From Anniella stebbinsi (lineage: Eukaryota > Chordata > Lepidosauria > Squamata > Anniellidae), in assembly GCA_029215795.1 (NCBI GenBank), contig JARDYH010000002.1, forward strand, positions 14,501,001 to 14,565,000: 64,000 nt of DNA. Reading direction: 5' to 3'. Made by a program: the position numbers and the translations under genes. Positions 1 to 10,173 of the stretch are shown here, one piece after another (the first letter of the stretch is position 1; every line of letters starts with the position of its first letter). Under the pieces are notes generated by a model. The model worked only from the letters and a program-made list of their open reading frames with translations, did no database searches and had not been told where the DNA came from.

Positions 1-440
1 CCCGCCAATTCTGTAGACCTACAGTGACACACTTGGCAGTCTCAGCTATTATATTTTCATGATTGTCAACTCAAGTTCTTAAAAAGATAGATGGGTAGTC
101 ATAGAAAGGAGTCATGGTGTAATTTAGAACACGCAGGCATTATATTTTGCATACCATGTAAAGAACCCAACAAGAAATGAGTACATATATTACAATTTGG
201 GACGAACGGAGAAATAGGATGGCACGTACACTACTGGAATTTGATAGCACCAGATAGGATGATGCCCACTAAGTCTGGACAGCTTTTAACAATAACTGGG
301 GAAACTGGTGGAGATTGCTTATTGATAACTAGTTAACCATTGTAGCTGAGTAGAAACTCCATATTCAGAGAGAGCAGGAACAGATGATGTCAGGAAGAGA
401 GAACAAATGGTAGGGTGCGCCTATCGTCATTAAGTTATTT
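1..440. other. Intronic sequence, nothing recognised
   Basis: AT-rich sequence with no splice-bounded frame and no repeat family that I recognise. Confidence 0.5.
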
Positions 441-444
441 ATAT

Positions 445-483
<39 letters not shown>

Positions 484-530
484 TTACATTTGTATACCAC
501 CCCATAGCCGAAGCTCTCTGGAAGACATCA
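441..530 (-). repeat. (TTTA)n microsatellite joined to a LINE-like 3' tail
   Basis: About eleven TTTA units run into a sequence reading ACATTTGTATACCACCCCATAGCCGAAGCTCTCTGG. Nearly the same junction occurs at 36541-36605 (ATTTTTATACCGCCC, AAGCTCTCTGGG). The shared order of simple repeat then body suggests the 3' end of one dispersed retroelement lying on the minus strand. Confidence 0.6.
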
Positions 531-1084
531 GGGTTCTCCAACGAAGGACTCTTGACTGCAGGACTGAGATGTCTCAGTTTTTTTTTTCTTTCACTATGGT
601 AGTTTGCTAGAGTAAGGCACTTCAGTGCCACCACTGCAGATGGTCTGGGTGTCATGACACTGAAACCAATGAATGACAGAAAGAGTTGCAAATCCACCCA
701 GCTCCACTGGTAGAATTTACAAATCTACTACCAACTCTGCTCCATTTGGGGATGGACCAGAACACCTACTTTGCATACAGAAAGTTTCAGGCAAATTCCT
801 GGGCTGAGACACTGTAGACCCATTACCAGTCATAATAGACAACACTAGGCTAGGTTGACAAATGGTTTCACCCAGTATAAGGCCTCTTGCTATATTCCAC
901 TGGGACAATTCCATCTAAGGCCAGCACAAAGACCCCCTTCAACCTTCAGAGTTGAATTGGCCATGGCTGGCTTCCAGAACAAGACCAATCATCAGTGACA
1001 GCAAAAAAGAGCCCAGTGAATGAGGTACAGCTACCACCTAGTGGGAGTCATATCACGCAAGAAGCCAATAGGGTTCCACTTGTT
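531..1084. other. Intronic sequence, no clear gene
   Basis: Two short minus-strand frames (473-697 and 717-914) lack splice context or any known domain. The stretch CTCCACTGG..AGAATTTACAAATC may be an old repeat, but I cannot name it. Confidence 0.4.
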
Positions 1085-1308
1085 CAATGGCTACTAGTCC
1101 TGATGGCTATATGCTACCTCCAGTATCAGAGGCAGTAAGCCTATATACACCAGTTGCTAGGAAACACGGTCTGGATTGTGCTGTTGCACTTGTGTCCTGC
1201 TTGTGGCTTCCTGGTTGCCAGCTGGTTGGCCACTGTGTAGACAGAGTGCTGGACTAGATGGACCCTCGGTCTGATCCAGCAGGTCTCTTTCTATGTTCTT
1301 ATGTTCCT
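1085..1308 (+). mobile_element. CR1 LINE 3'-terminal fragment
   Basis: Reads GGCTACTAGTCCTGATGGCTA, CAGAGGCAGTAAGCC, GGTTGGCCACTGTG, CTGGACTAGATGGACC and GGTCTGATCCAGCAGG, ending in CTATGTTCTTATG. This is the 3' end of the amniote CR1 type. The same blocks recur in both strands at 7203, 10927, 22168, 29771 and 36092. It is 5' truncated, as usual for CR1. Confidence 0.85.
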
Positions 1309-2392
1309 TTAAAGCCATTAACCCTTGCTGGGTTCTTTGTTGAAAAACAGTTGTCACTCAAGCATAGACCATTCCCCTGCCTTCCCACCTCAAACTCCTT
1401 GGATCACCGATTGTGTTTCTTGTGACATTCTCAGAGGGGCATGTCCAATCACTATTGGAGACAGAACGCTTTACAAGGCAATTCTCATGTATTTCTGTCT
1501 CTAACTGACCAATTTTATGTTTTTCTTGTGTATGCATGCCTAGAGATTCATTTTTAAGAGCAGATGGTCAGTACTAAAACATCATACTGGAAGAATACTT
1601 TTATAGTTTGTGTAATTTCACCCCCAGTATCATGATGATTTCTACAGATCCCTTTGGAGGCATGAAGCTGAAAATGCGTTTCTTCCCTGAAATTGTTTTG
1701 TTCCATTTTGCGCACTCTGTTTTATTACTGTAAGGCTGCTCATCCATGTTCAACTGCCACTAGCATAGTTCTCTTCATTGCTAGAGAGGGAAGGAAGAGC
1801 ATAACAATGCTAAAGAAATTTTAATTCTTACTATGTGTATGCAATCAATATATTTTATATCAAATCCTTAGCAAAATGAAGCATTCTAATCACTGTTAAG
1901 GCCTTTCTTAGACAAGAAGTGTTCAATAATAATACTAATAGTTATAATAACAACACAATACATGATTATTTCAAAAAATAAAAATAGTGTGGGATAAAAT
2001 ACTTGTGAATAAGTTCAATCTAGCAGTGTAGTTTATTTTCCCTACTTAATGGGTGTGTGGGTGTGTTATCTTTATTGCAGAGGGTAATAGTTGGGCTGAT
2101 TGTACTTATGATGTGTGTATTTCTTCTATGGATTGTGTTTGGTTCCATATATGACATCATAACTCTGAATTTAATATTACACAGTGGCCATATGTTTTCG
2201 AGCATGTATAAGACATATTAAGTGTCTGACTCTAAAACCCATGATGCAGCATAAGTTCGAGTGGAGTATGCTTATGCTGAAACAAAACAAAACCTGAGCG
2301 CCACAAAATCTTAACTAACTAGCACATGCAGGTAAATTCAGTTTTCACCATAGAAATCTGTGGATCTGGTCAAAGTTTAACAGACCTTAAGG
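1309..2392. other. Intronic, AT-rich, no gene seen
   Basis: No recognised domain or RNA gene. From about 1400 to 2380 the sequence is AT-rich with short A/T runs, and may be unique intron. Confidence 0.45.
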
Positions 2393-2712
2393 TAGGGTGA
2401 CCAGATAAAATCCAGGTCAGGGCTCATGTAACTTCAACAGTTGTAGAAAAAAGGGAATTTCAGCCAGTGTCATTTGTATGCAATTAGTTCCTGGTGATAT
2501 TCCCTCTTCATCACAACAGTTAAAGTTGCAGGGGCCCTGCCTTCTTTCGTATATGGTCACTCTAGTATAGTGCCTGCACCTTTAACTGTAGTGATGAAGA
2601 GGGAATTTCACCAGGAACTAACTGCATACAAATGACTCTGGCTGAAATTCCCTTTTCTGTGCAACTGTTAAAGTTACATGAGCCCTGACCTGGATTTTAT
2701 CTGGTCACCCTA
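2393..2712 (+). mobile_element. 320-bp palindromic MITE (hAT type), copy 1
   Basis: It has terminal inverted repeats TAGGGTGACCAG..CTGGTCACCCTA, two arms of about 140 bp, and a 40-bp asymmetric centre (2533-2572). The flanking 8-bp target duplication is CCTTAAGG at 2385-2392 and 2713-2720. An 8-bp duplication with these ends is typical of the hAT superfamily. It has no coding capacity. Strand is assigned from the central spacer, taken as + when it reads GGCCCTGCCTTCTT. Confidence 0.9.
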
Positions 2713-2977
2713 CCTTAAGGGAGAATTTGACTTGGGGGTTATGCCTTCCATCCACCAAAAGATAATGAATATTATGCAGTTGGTCAACATGTAGCTCATA
2801 TTTGCCACTGCTGGCAGGTTTTTCTAGCCATGGATCAGGCAAGTGAGATTAAGTTTCAAGATGGAAATGAAGAAAGTCTATGACATGGAAATGGAATCTT
2901 GGTTAGGAAGCCAACGGGGGTTGAAATAAAAAACTGTGGAAGTTCAGCTTTGGCTATGGGGAGGTATATAAATGTAA

Positions 2978-2978
<1 letters not shown>

Positions 2979-3020
<42 letters not shown>
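2979..3020. repeat. (AAT)n microsatellite
   Basis: About fourteen AAT units follow GGTATATAAATGTAAATT, which resembles the 3' tail of a Sauria-type SINE or RTE-tailed element. Confidence 0.85.
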
Positions 3021-4043
3021 TCAATATACTGCCAAAGCAAACGTGCAATGTGGCCCATAATATATTAATACTAACATCAAACCTTTCAACAGTAGAGTAG
3101 ACATACTATCTAAGGATTGGTTTCAAAGGCTCTGGGATCATTTATCAATGGGCAAACTCACCTGCCACAAGAACATTTTATGCATACCACATTTTGAGAT
3201 ATGTCCAATAGACATCTCAGACCCAAACCCCTCCAGTTAGTGATGGGTTATTTTTGAGCTCACCTGAATTCTCCAATTCTCACTCCCTTTTTCATTTTCA
3301 ACATGTCTTTGGGTTCATTAGAACAGGAAAAGTGTACACTTCTGCATGTGTTTTTCAAAAGTGCATTCTTTCCCCATTGTCTAAAGTGTGATGGGTTTTT
3401 TTAAGTGCATTTCTCAAAGTGTGCATTTTTTTTTAAAAAAAGGACATTTTTGAACACGATAGAAAATTCAGGAATTTGTGAATATTTCTCGAAAGAAAAC
3501 GTTCTTATCCCCATGATTTGTGAACAGAATTTAAATTCTCATAATCCCTCCTTCCAGATCATTGTCAGATATTGCTGAGCCACTAAGAATAATGATAATG
3601 ATAATGATATCATCTTGAAAGTGTTTTGATTCTGTCATCTGCATAATAGCTTCAATTTGGGATGCTGAGGTCATGCTGAACAAGGACAAGTGTTTACCAG
3701 GTGGTGGAAGGCCACCAGAGAGTGAACAGAGTGAGCCTCCCTCCTTAGGGACTTTTATAGCCTAGGCATGGCCACATGGAAGGCTCTTTCGACCATGTCC
3801 CTGCTATCTATAACTCAGCTACCAATTGGACAAGGAAAAGAGAATCTCTGATAGATCTGATTGAATAGACAAGCTCACGTGGGAGGAAATAGTAATTTAG
3901 GTATTAACATTATTCTCCATTTATACCCATAGAGCCATTAGACAGGAGATATATGAGGGAATGAAGGAGTTAAGCAATTGTTGAGAGAACCAAAGAAAGG
4001 TGCATATCTGTTCCTGGGTGCGGTGTGCCCTAGTGCCCCAAGG
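3021..4043. other. Intronic, with a T/GTGCAT-rich stretch
   Basis: Positions about 3240-3480 repeat the theme GTGCATTTTTCAAA between T-runs, like stretches at 23740-23960 and 63420-63560. It is probably the interior of an AT-rich DNA transposon. The rest is unassigned. Confidence 0.4.
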
Positions 4044-4112
4044 AGAGCCAGTGTGGTGTAGTGTTTAGAGAGTTGGACTGGGCCTTGGGAGACCCCATCA
4101 CCTCACTGGTTG
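4044..4112 (+). mobile_element. Sauria-type tRNA SINE, 5' fragment
   Basis: GAGCCAGTGTGGTGTAGTG, then TTAGAGAGTTGGACTGGG, is the tRNA-derived head of a Sauria SINE. The copy breaks off after about 70 bp, shortly before a second copy. Confidence 0.75.
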
Positions 4113-4139
4113 ACTCACATCCTATTCCCATTCATATTT

Positions 4140-4372
4140 GTTGGGTGTAGTGGCTAGAGTGTTGGACTGGGAGTCAGGAGATCCCGATTCTAGTCCCCAT
4201 CCAGCCATGAAGCTCACTGGGTGACTTTGAGCCAATCGCTGACTCTCACCCTAGCCTATCCCACAGGGTTGTTGTGAGGATAAAATGGAGTGAAGGAGGA
4301 GGATCATGTACACCACTGTGCTCTCATTAGAGAACAGGCAGCATATAATTATAACAAATAAATTAATGAAAA
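4140..4372 (+). mobile_element. Sauria-type tRNA SINE, nearly full length
   Basis: The tRNA-like head (GTAGTGGCTAGAGTGTTGGA, then GATTCTAGTCC as B box) is followed by the body TGAAGCTCACTGGGTGACTT and CCCACAGGGTTGTTGTGAGG. The tail ends in AT-rich repeats. This is the classic squamate SINE with a Bov-B/RTE-like 3' end. Frames read across it at 4251-4542 are chance frames. Confidence 0.85.
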
Positions 4373-6043
4373 ACAAAAAAGTCCTAAAGCAAGCTTGTGA
4401 TGGGAAGAGAGATCTGAATTCAGAAATGGGAGTACCCAACTGGATTTTGTCAGCAGTATTATTGAGTTCAAAATGTAGAGAGAGGAGAAGCTCAGAGGAG
4501 CCCTCCTTTGTCTGTTCCTTCATTTCACAGATACAGGCCTGAGCCTCAAAGGCACGCTTAGTCTTGTGACTTGTTCACCAGTGACAGGGGAATTGTGGGC
4601 AAATTCCCGTGAGGAATGTACAGGAAGAAAACATGTGTATAAGAAAACATTCTGTTTCTATTCGGAGAATAAAGTCCACTATAGCAAAACGTTTTCTTGT
4701 TTTGTTTTTGATGGAATACATGGATGCATTGATGGAACAAACATGCGTGATGGTGTTAGAAGGCAGCTTTCTGTGCTCAATACACTGGAAAAAATTGTTC
4801 AGGAACTGTTCAGCTGCGTGACCCCTTTAATTCTGCTAAGGTCAATGAAGACCCATCAGACCACTGAGTAAGTGCCAGGGATGCAAGTTTAAGCTCCTTG
4901 GGGGCAAACACATAGAGCAGAAAATGAGGTCTTAATGGCAGCTTTTAATGGTACTTGTCTAAGTAAATTCCCCCAGCAACCAATGAGTGAAAATGCTCCC
5001 CTATCCTTTTCATTAAGTACAACTTGTTCAGTTGCCCTAGTTTCTATCCATCTTTTCCTCCATCTTGCCATTAGCCTTGGGACTGTTCTCCACTCTTGCA
5101 CTGCCAGGACATGTCAGTGGTTTAGATGAGATAAGCCAGCTGATCAGAACCAATGTGATTTCTTGCTTTATTTACTTTTTTGCTGGAAGTAGGGGTGGGA
5201 GGGAGACGATCCTAGCAGTTGGAAACCTCATTACCTTTGAGCAACAAATCACAGCCATGCTAGATATTCAATGTCAAAACAGCATTATATTTTGTTGGAT
5301 CTTACATCTTCCCTTGAACATTGCTGGATACTTCCCAAGAAGTTGCTGCTAATGCTGGAATACTATAACCAAGGGGTGGACAAGATAGGATCTTTTGATT
5401 GCATGCATGATGTTTGAAAGCACTCTTTGGGCCCAGATAATCTCTAAATTTTGCTACATTTCTAGCTCTCATAAGAAGTTTCATTGCATCTGTAGCCTGC
5501 AAAATGTATTCCGTAGTTTGGTATTTTAGAGTGTGCTCGGCTTGTGTGTAGTTTCAGTTTGGATTGTATCCAGTTCACACCTTCTGGACTAAACAGACTT
5601 GGACACAATCTGCAATCGAAGTCTGTACATTTCTCATCTCCCAATGAGATTCAATGACCCTCCCAAATGCAGAAAAGCATTTGTACACAGACACACTTTT
5701 ATCAATGGGAGAAGGATGGATACATTTCAAAGATGCACCCAATTGATGTGTACATTTAGGGAAATATGCATGGAAATACACAAGGATTTTTCTGCAAAAA
5801 AAACCCAAACTCACAAACGGATATGGACTCAAGTCAGAACAAGCGTTGAGACAGAATTCAGAGAACATCAGTGAGATCAGGTTTTGCTGATTTACACACG
5901 GCTAGCCACAAATTGAAGGGTGGCCTTGATGGCCAAGTGGACATGACGTTAAATGCATCTTTGGCATCTTTGATGCGGAGGTCAAGTCTGGTCAAAAACA
6001 TACTGAAACCATCTTGGCAGTCCAACCAGGAATGAGAGATTTC

Positions 6044-6044
<1 letters not shown>
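4373..6044. other. Intronic, several short chance frames
   Basis: Open frames of 60-100 codons occur on both strands (for example 4566-4871 and 5575-5868), but they overlap one another, have no splice context and match no family I know. Part of it (5640-5790) is a dispersed repeat described separately. Confidence 0.45.
5640..5790 (+). repeat. Dispersed repeat, inverted partner of 63430-63560
   Basis: Translation in one frame gives INGRRMDTFQRCTQLMCTF. The opposite strand at about 63430-63530 gives INGRRMFTFQRCPQLMCTF. The match is at DNA level, as in two copies of a transposon interior, and both frames stop soon on either side. I read it as repeat, not gene. Confidence 0.6.

Positions 6045-6107
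<63 letters not shown>
6045..6107. repeat. (TTTC)n microsatellite
   Basis: About 15 perfect TTTC units, long enough to be length-polymorphic. Confidence 0.95.
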
Positions 6108-6678
6108 GTGAGATGCTTTTAAGGACAGCACCCTTTGCAATGTTTTCGTACGCTGTGTAACAAGTTAACAACCGTTCAGAATTGGAGACATCGCTCCAGG
6201 CAGTCCTGCTTTCGCAGGCTTTGCTACACCCTGTCTGGATCAGCCTGGTCTTCCTTCGCCTCTGCACTTTCTTTCCCTCCACCTCTACAGGGAAGGCTCG
6301 CTAACAGATATTGCTGTGAGCCAAGATAGATACTCAATCCAATAAGCAAGGGGCATCAAGCAGTGCACGGAAAGCATTTCCTAATGTTCAAGCAAAACAT
6401 ATACTTAGTTATAAATGAGGCAGCTGCTGTGACTGGAACAGTGGAACATCATCAACAACAAAAAGGGATGGAACAGCACACCAGCCGCAAACCACTGCAG
6501 GCAACAGAGCATGTTCCTTTGTGCATTATCTCATAAATGTTGCTATGATAAGTAAGTTACTTTATATAAAAAAGGGGGTTTTCTCCCTCCTACATTTTCA
6601 ATACAGTCTTTCCCTCATCTATAGAACCATAGGGGAGGACCAAGAGGTGTCTACACACTCCTTTTGTACATAATTTTA
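6108..6678. other. Intronic, nothing recognised
   Basis: No repeat or gene that I can name. Confidence 0.4.
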
Positions 6679-6797
6679 GGCTGCAATCCTCTACACACTT
6701 CAGCTGCAATACATGACCTAATAGCCTGGGGATGAGTCCCATTGAATTCAGGGGGACTTGCTCCTGAATAGACATGTCTAGGATTACCCTGTTAGTC
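6679..6797. repeat. Dispersed repeat with GGCTGCAATCCT ... TAGGATTAC ends
   Basis: It reads GGCTGCAATCCTCTACACAC, then GAGTCCCATTGAATTCAG, then GAATAGACATGTCTAGGATT. Related copies are at 17541-17720, 27409-27495, 38550-38640 and 57845-57920. The two halves are roughly inverted. Confidence 0.6.
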
Positions 6798-7202
6798 CAG
6801 GAGATGGGTCTCCCTTGTGGGGCAGCTTGAGAAAAGATTGGTGCCAGTACCTGGCATCCTTGGGCAGTCGCCCAGCCCATATCACCCTAGCAGGGCCTAC
6901 TGTTGAGGCCTAACCTGGCTCGCCTTAATCCCCTGCCCTCTGTCCTGGCCACTCTAACCTGCATTGTGGATAAATCTAGCCACCCTTTACATTTCCCACA
7001 ATGACCCTGACCTAGTGTTGCTCCAGGGCATTGTGGGAAATTGAAGGGGTAGCTAGACCCAGCTAGCCCAGTGCTGCTGGAGATGCTGGCACAGAATCCA
7101 GATTAAGCCACCAAGGCTCATTTACAAAGGAGGGGGACTATCAAAGGATACTTGGCCCAGGGCTTTCTCCAACCTGGAATTGGCCTGGACTAGAAAACAA
7201 TG

Positions 7203-7378
7203 GAGGTGATCAGAGGCAGTAAGCCTATAAACACCAGCTGCTGGGGAACACAGGTAGGAGGGTGCTGTTGCACCATGGCTTGCTTTGTTGGTCCCTGGTC
7301 AACAGCTAGTTGGCCATTGTATGAACAGAGTTCTGGACTAGATGGACCCTTGGTCTGATCCAGCAGGGCTCTTCTTAG
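7203..7378 (+). mobile_element. CR1 LINE 3' fragment, split by the GC-rich hAT element
   Basis: CAGAGGCAGTAAGCCTATAA through GGTCTGATCCAGCAGGGC and CTCTTCTTAG matches the CR1 3' end. The last few bases (GTTCTCATG at about 9189-9197) lie beyond the insertion, so the hAT element landed inside the CR1 terminus. Confidence 0.85.
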
Positions 7379-7523
7379 TAGGGGTGTGCACGGACCCCCC
7401 GGATCGGATCGGGACCCGGATCGGGACCTCCAATTTTGTCCCGGACCGGTTCGGACAAAATCGGAGGCCCCCCGGACCGGATCGAGTCCGATCCCGATCC
7501 AAAAATCGGAAATTTTTGGATCG

Positions 7524-7587
7524 GCCGCCATTTTTTTCCCCATAGACTTGCATTGCAATGCAAGTCTATGAGGAAAAAATGGCGGCG
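7524..7587. promoter_or_regulatory. Inverted YY1-like sites around a perfect 30-bp palindrome
   Basis: GCCGCCATTTTTTT and AAAAAATGGCGGC match the YY1 consensus (AANATGGCGGC) and face each other across a 30-bp perfect palindrome at 7541-7570. The arrangement recurs at 17924-17985 and, with a shorter palindrome, at 32296-32340. Binding is not shown, only the motif. Confidence 0.55.
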
Positions 7588-7783
7588 GGTGGGTAAGGGG
7601 GGGCCTAACTCCCTCCCCCCCCCCGGGGCCGTCCGCTGTGGACGGCCCCGGCAGGTAAACCCCCTCCCCCGCGCTCCCTACCCCCCTGGGGCCGCCTGCT
7701 TCCATCCGCTGGCGCCCGCGGGCGCCAGCGGATAGAAGCGGACGGCTCCGGGGGGGGGGTAAGCCCCCTTCCCCGCCACTTAC

Positions 7784-8919
7784 CTTCTCGGCACGTCCGG
7801 CGCCGGCGGCTACTACCAGCGGGCTCCGCGGCCTACTCTCGAGTAGCGCGCCGGGTGATGACATCACCCGGCGCGCCACCCTGGAGCAGGCCGCGGAGCC
7901 TGCTGGTAGTAGTAGGCGCCGGCGCCGGACGGGAGCCGCCGGGCCGGGCAGGTAAGGGCCCCCCTCCCCCCTCCGCGCACCCCCTCCTCCCCTCCACGCA
8001 CCCCCTCCTTACCTTTCCGGCCCGGCGGCTCCCGTCCGGCGCCGGCGCCTACTACTTCCAGCAGGCTCCGCGGCCTGCTCTAGAGTAGTGCGCCGGGTGA
8101 TGACATCACCCGGCGCGCCATCCTAGAGCAGGCCGCGGAGCCTGCTGGGAATAGTAGGCGCCGGCGCCAGACGGGAGCCGCCGGGCCGGAAAGGTAAGGG
8201 CCCCCCTCCCCCCTCCGCACGCCCCCTCCTCCCCTCCACGCACCCCCTCCTTACCTTTCCGGCCCGGCGGCTCCCGTCCGGCGCCGGCGCCTACTACTTC
8301 CAGCAGGCTCCGCGGCCTGCTCTAGAGTAGTGCGCCGGGTGATGACATCACCCGGCGCGCCATCCTAGAGCAGGCCGCGGAGCCTGCTGGGAATAGTAGG
8401 CGCCGGCGCCGGACGGGAGCCGCCGGGCCGGAAAGGTAAGGGCCCCCCTCCCCCCTCCGCGCGCCCCCTCCTCCCCTCCACGCACCCCCTCCTTACCTTT
8501 CCGGCCCGGCGGCTCCCGTCCGGCGCCGGCGCCTACTACTTCCAGCAGGCTCCGCGGCCTGCTCTAGAGTAGCGCGCCGGGTGATGACATCACCCGGCGC
8601 GCCATCCTAGAGCAGGCCGCGGAGCCTGCTGGGAATAGTAGGCGCCGGCGCCGGACGGGAGCCGCCGGGCCGGAAAGGTAAGGGCCCCCCTCCCCCCTCC
8701 GCGCGCCCCCTCCTCCCCTCCACGCACCCCCTCCTTACCTTTCCGGCCCGGCGGCTCCCGTCCGGCGCCGGCGCCTACTACTACCAGCAGGCTCCGCGGC
8801 CTGCTCTAGAGTAGCGCGCCGGGTGATGACATCACCCGGCGCGCCACCCTAGAGCAGGCCGCGGAGCCTGCTAGTAGTAGTAGGCGCCGGCGCCGGACGG
8901 GAGCCACCGGGCCGAGAAG
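7784..8919. repeat. Tandem array of palindromic modules, 5 copies, exact 242-bp period
   Basis: The core CCGGGTGATGACATCACCCG starts at 7851, 8093, 8335, 8577 and 8819: four intervals of exactly 242 bp. Each core centres a GC-rich inverted repeat. In units 2-5 both edges are AAG|GTAAG splice-donor consensus pointing outwards, 90 bp from the centre (for unit 2, minus strand cut at 8012/8013 and plus strand cut at 8193/8194). Units differ by only a few bases, so the array grew recently or is kept uniform by conversion. Confidence 0.9.
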
Positions 8920-9198
8920 GTAAGTGCCCCCCTCCTCCCCCCCCCCCGCTGTCCACTTTCATCGGCGGGCGCCCGCTGGCGCCCGCCAATGGAAGCGGCG
9001 GTGGGCGCCAGTGGGCGCCCGCCGATCCGCCGATCCGCCGAACCGGTTCGGAGCTTTTTCGGACCGGTTCGGATTGGATCGGCCGATCCAGCTGCGGGAT
9101 CGGAAATCGGATAATTTATCCGATTTCCCACTGGACCGGACTCGGATCGTGGATCGGGTCCGATCCAGTGCACATCCCTACTTCTTAGGTTCTCATGA

Positions 9199-9574
9199 AG
9201 TCACTTGCAAGCCTGAAATTTGAGTGCCGGCTTCTGAAGTTGCAATTTTAGCGGCTTGAACTACTTGTTATCAGTGCTACCTTCCCACGCAGGCAGCCTG
9301 CTTCCATTCCCAAATCAAAATTCTACTCAGCTTTAACTCCCCTACCTCCGTCATGACCCAAGCTTTAAGGGAGCTACCGTACTTACACTGGTAGGAAAAG
9401 GAAGGTGAATGTGTGATCCTTTCCCGCCTTGTGCCCATCTGGGAACTCTATACTTATATGCAGGGTCTGGGTAAGGGCAAACACTGCAGCTTCCCTGGCT
9501 TACATTATGGATGGTCATACATGGCATCCCAGCACTCTGCTCCTCCAGCAGATCATCTACTGATAGTTTGGTGG
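9199..9574. other. Intronic, nothing recognised
   Basis: No gene or repeat named here. Confidence 0.4.
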
Positions 9575-9744
9575 TATGCAGGGATACATGATCATGAGTC
9601 CGGCCATGTAGGTCAATATTGTCTTCTCATACTGCCTCTCCGGGGTTCCAGAGAGGGGTCTTTCTCAGCCCTACTTGAACGTCTTGCATGTACAAGGGAC
9701 TGGACGTTTTGCATGTAGGACATGTGATCTCCCACTGAGCTGGA
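9575..9744 (-). mobile_element. tRNA-derived SINE with CR1-like tail, reverse
   Basis: On the plus strand, GGGGTTCCAGAGAGGGGTCTT, CTCAGCCCTACTTGA, GCATGTAGGACATGTGATCTC and CCACTGAGCT are the reverse of a SINE whose head resembles a tRNA (AGCTCAGTGG ... GCATGC). Other copies are at 24605 (+), 50345 (-), 60299 (+) and 62463 (-). Confidence 0.65.
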
Positions 9745-9939
9745 ATTCCTGGACAAAATCTGAACATCCCTCACTAAACAGATGAGACATAGTCCCAATT
9801 GTACTTATTCTGCAGCTCAGATTGACCTGTGAATTGATCCCTATTCACTTGTTTTCCCTTCATGTGAATACCATCCCACTTTCCTGGCCATTGTGCATCC
9901 TACCACTCCCGTTTCCCCCCTCCATGCAAAGGAAGACTA

Positions 9940-10173
9940 TGGCCTCATCTACACCAAGCAGGATATTGCACTTTGAAAGTGGTATGACAGCGGTATAAAA
10001 GACAGGTGCCACACTATTGCTTTATAGCGGTATTGAAGTGCACTGACAACTGTTGGGGCCCATTGATACATACCATATACCTCTATATCCTGCTTGGTGT
10101 GGCTCCTGCCTTTTATATACCACTCTCATACCACTTTTATAGTGCAATGCCCTGCTTGGTGTAGATGAGGCCA
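9940..10173. mobile_element. MITE with GGCCTCATCTACACC inverted ends
   Basis: TGGCCTCATCTACACCAAGC at the left is matched by its reverse complement (GCTTGGTGTAGATGAGGCCA) at the right. The interior repeats TATTGCAC, GCGGTAT and GACAACTGTTGGGGC. Family copies are at 56101-56338 (whole) and 39495-39597 (partial). No clear target duplication, so the superfamily is open. Confidence 0.8.

Larger units (their letters stand above)
7379..9180 (+). mobile_element. GC-rich hAT-type non-autonomous transposon, 1.8 kb, with a 242-bp tandem array
   Basis: Ends are TAGGGGTGTGCAC and GTGCACATCCCTA, inverted with one mismatch. The flanking 8-bp duplication CTTCTTAG (7371-7378 and 9181-9188) is exact and fits the hAT superfamily. 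Subterminal regions repeat GATCGG/CGATCC many times, likely transposase-binding sites. The interior is extremely CpG-rich and holds five copies of a 242-bp unit. Long frames (for example 7190-7879 on the minus strand) are Pro/Gly/Arg-rich products of base composition. No transposase is seen. Related copies are at 17778-18838 and 31640-32484. The perfect duplication and retained CpGs suggest a fairly recent insertion. Confidence 0.9.

Noticed and set aside
7190..7879. 229-codon minus-strand open frame, and similar 100-170 codon frames at 18168-18831 and 31601-32284
   Set aside because: Pro/Gly/Arg/Ser-rich, overlapping frames on both strands inside GC-rich transposons; few stops are expected at this composition, and no domain is seen.
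7784..8919. CRISPR-like array
   Set aside because: Regular spacing, but the whole 242-bp unit is repeated without variable spacers, and the host is a vertebrate.
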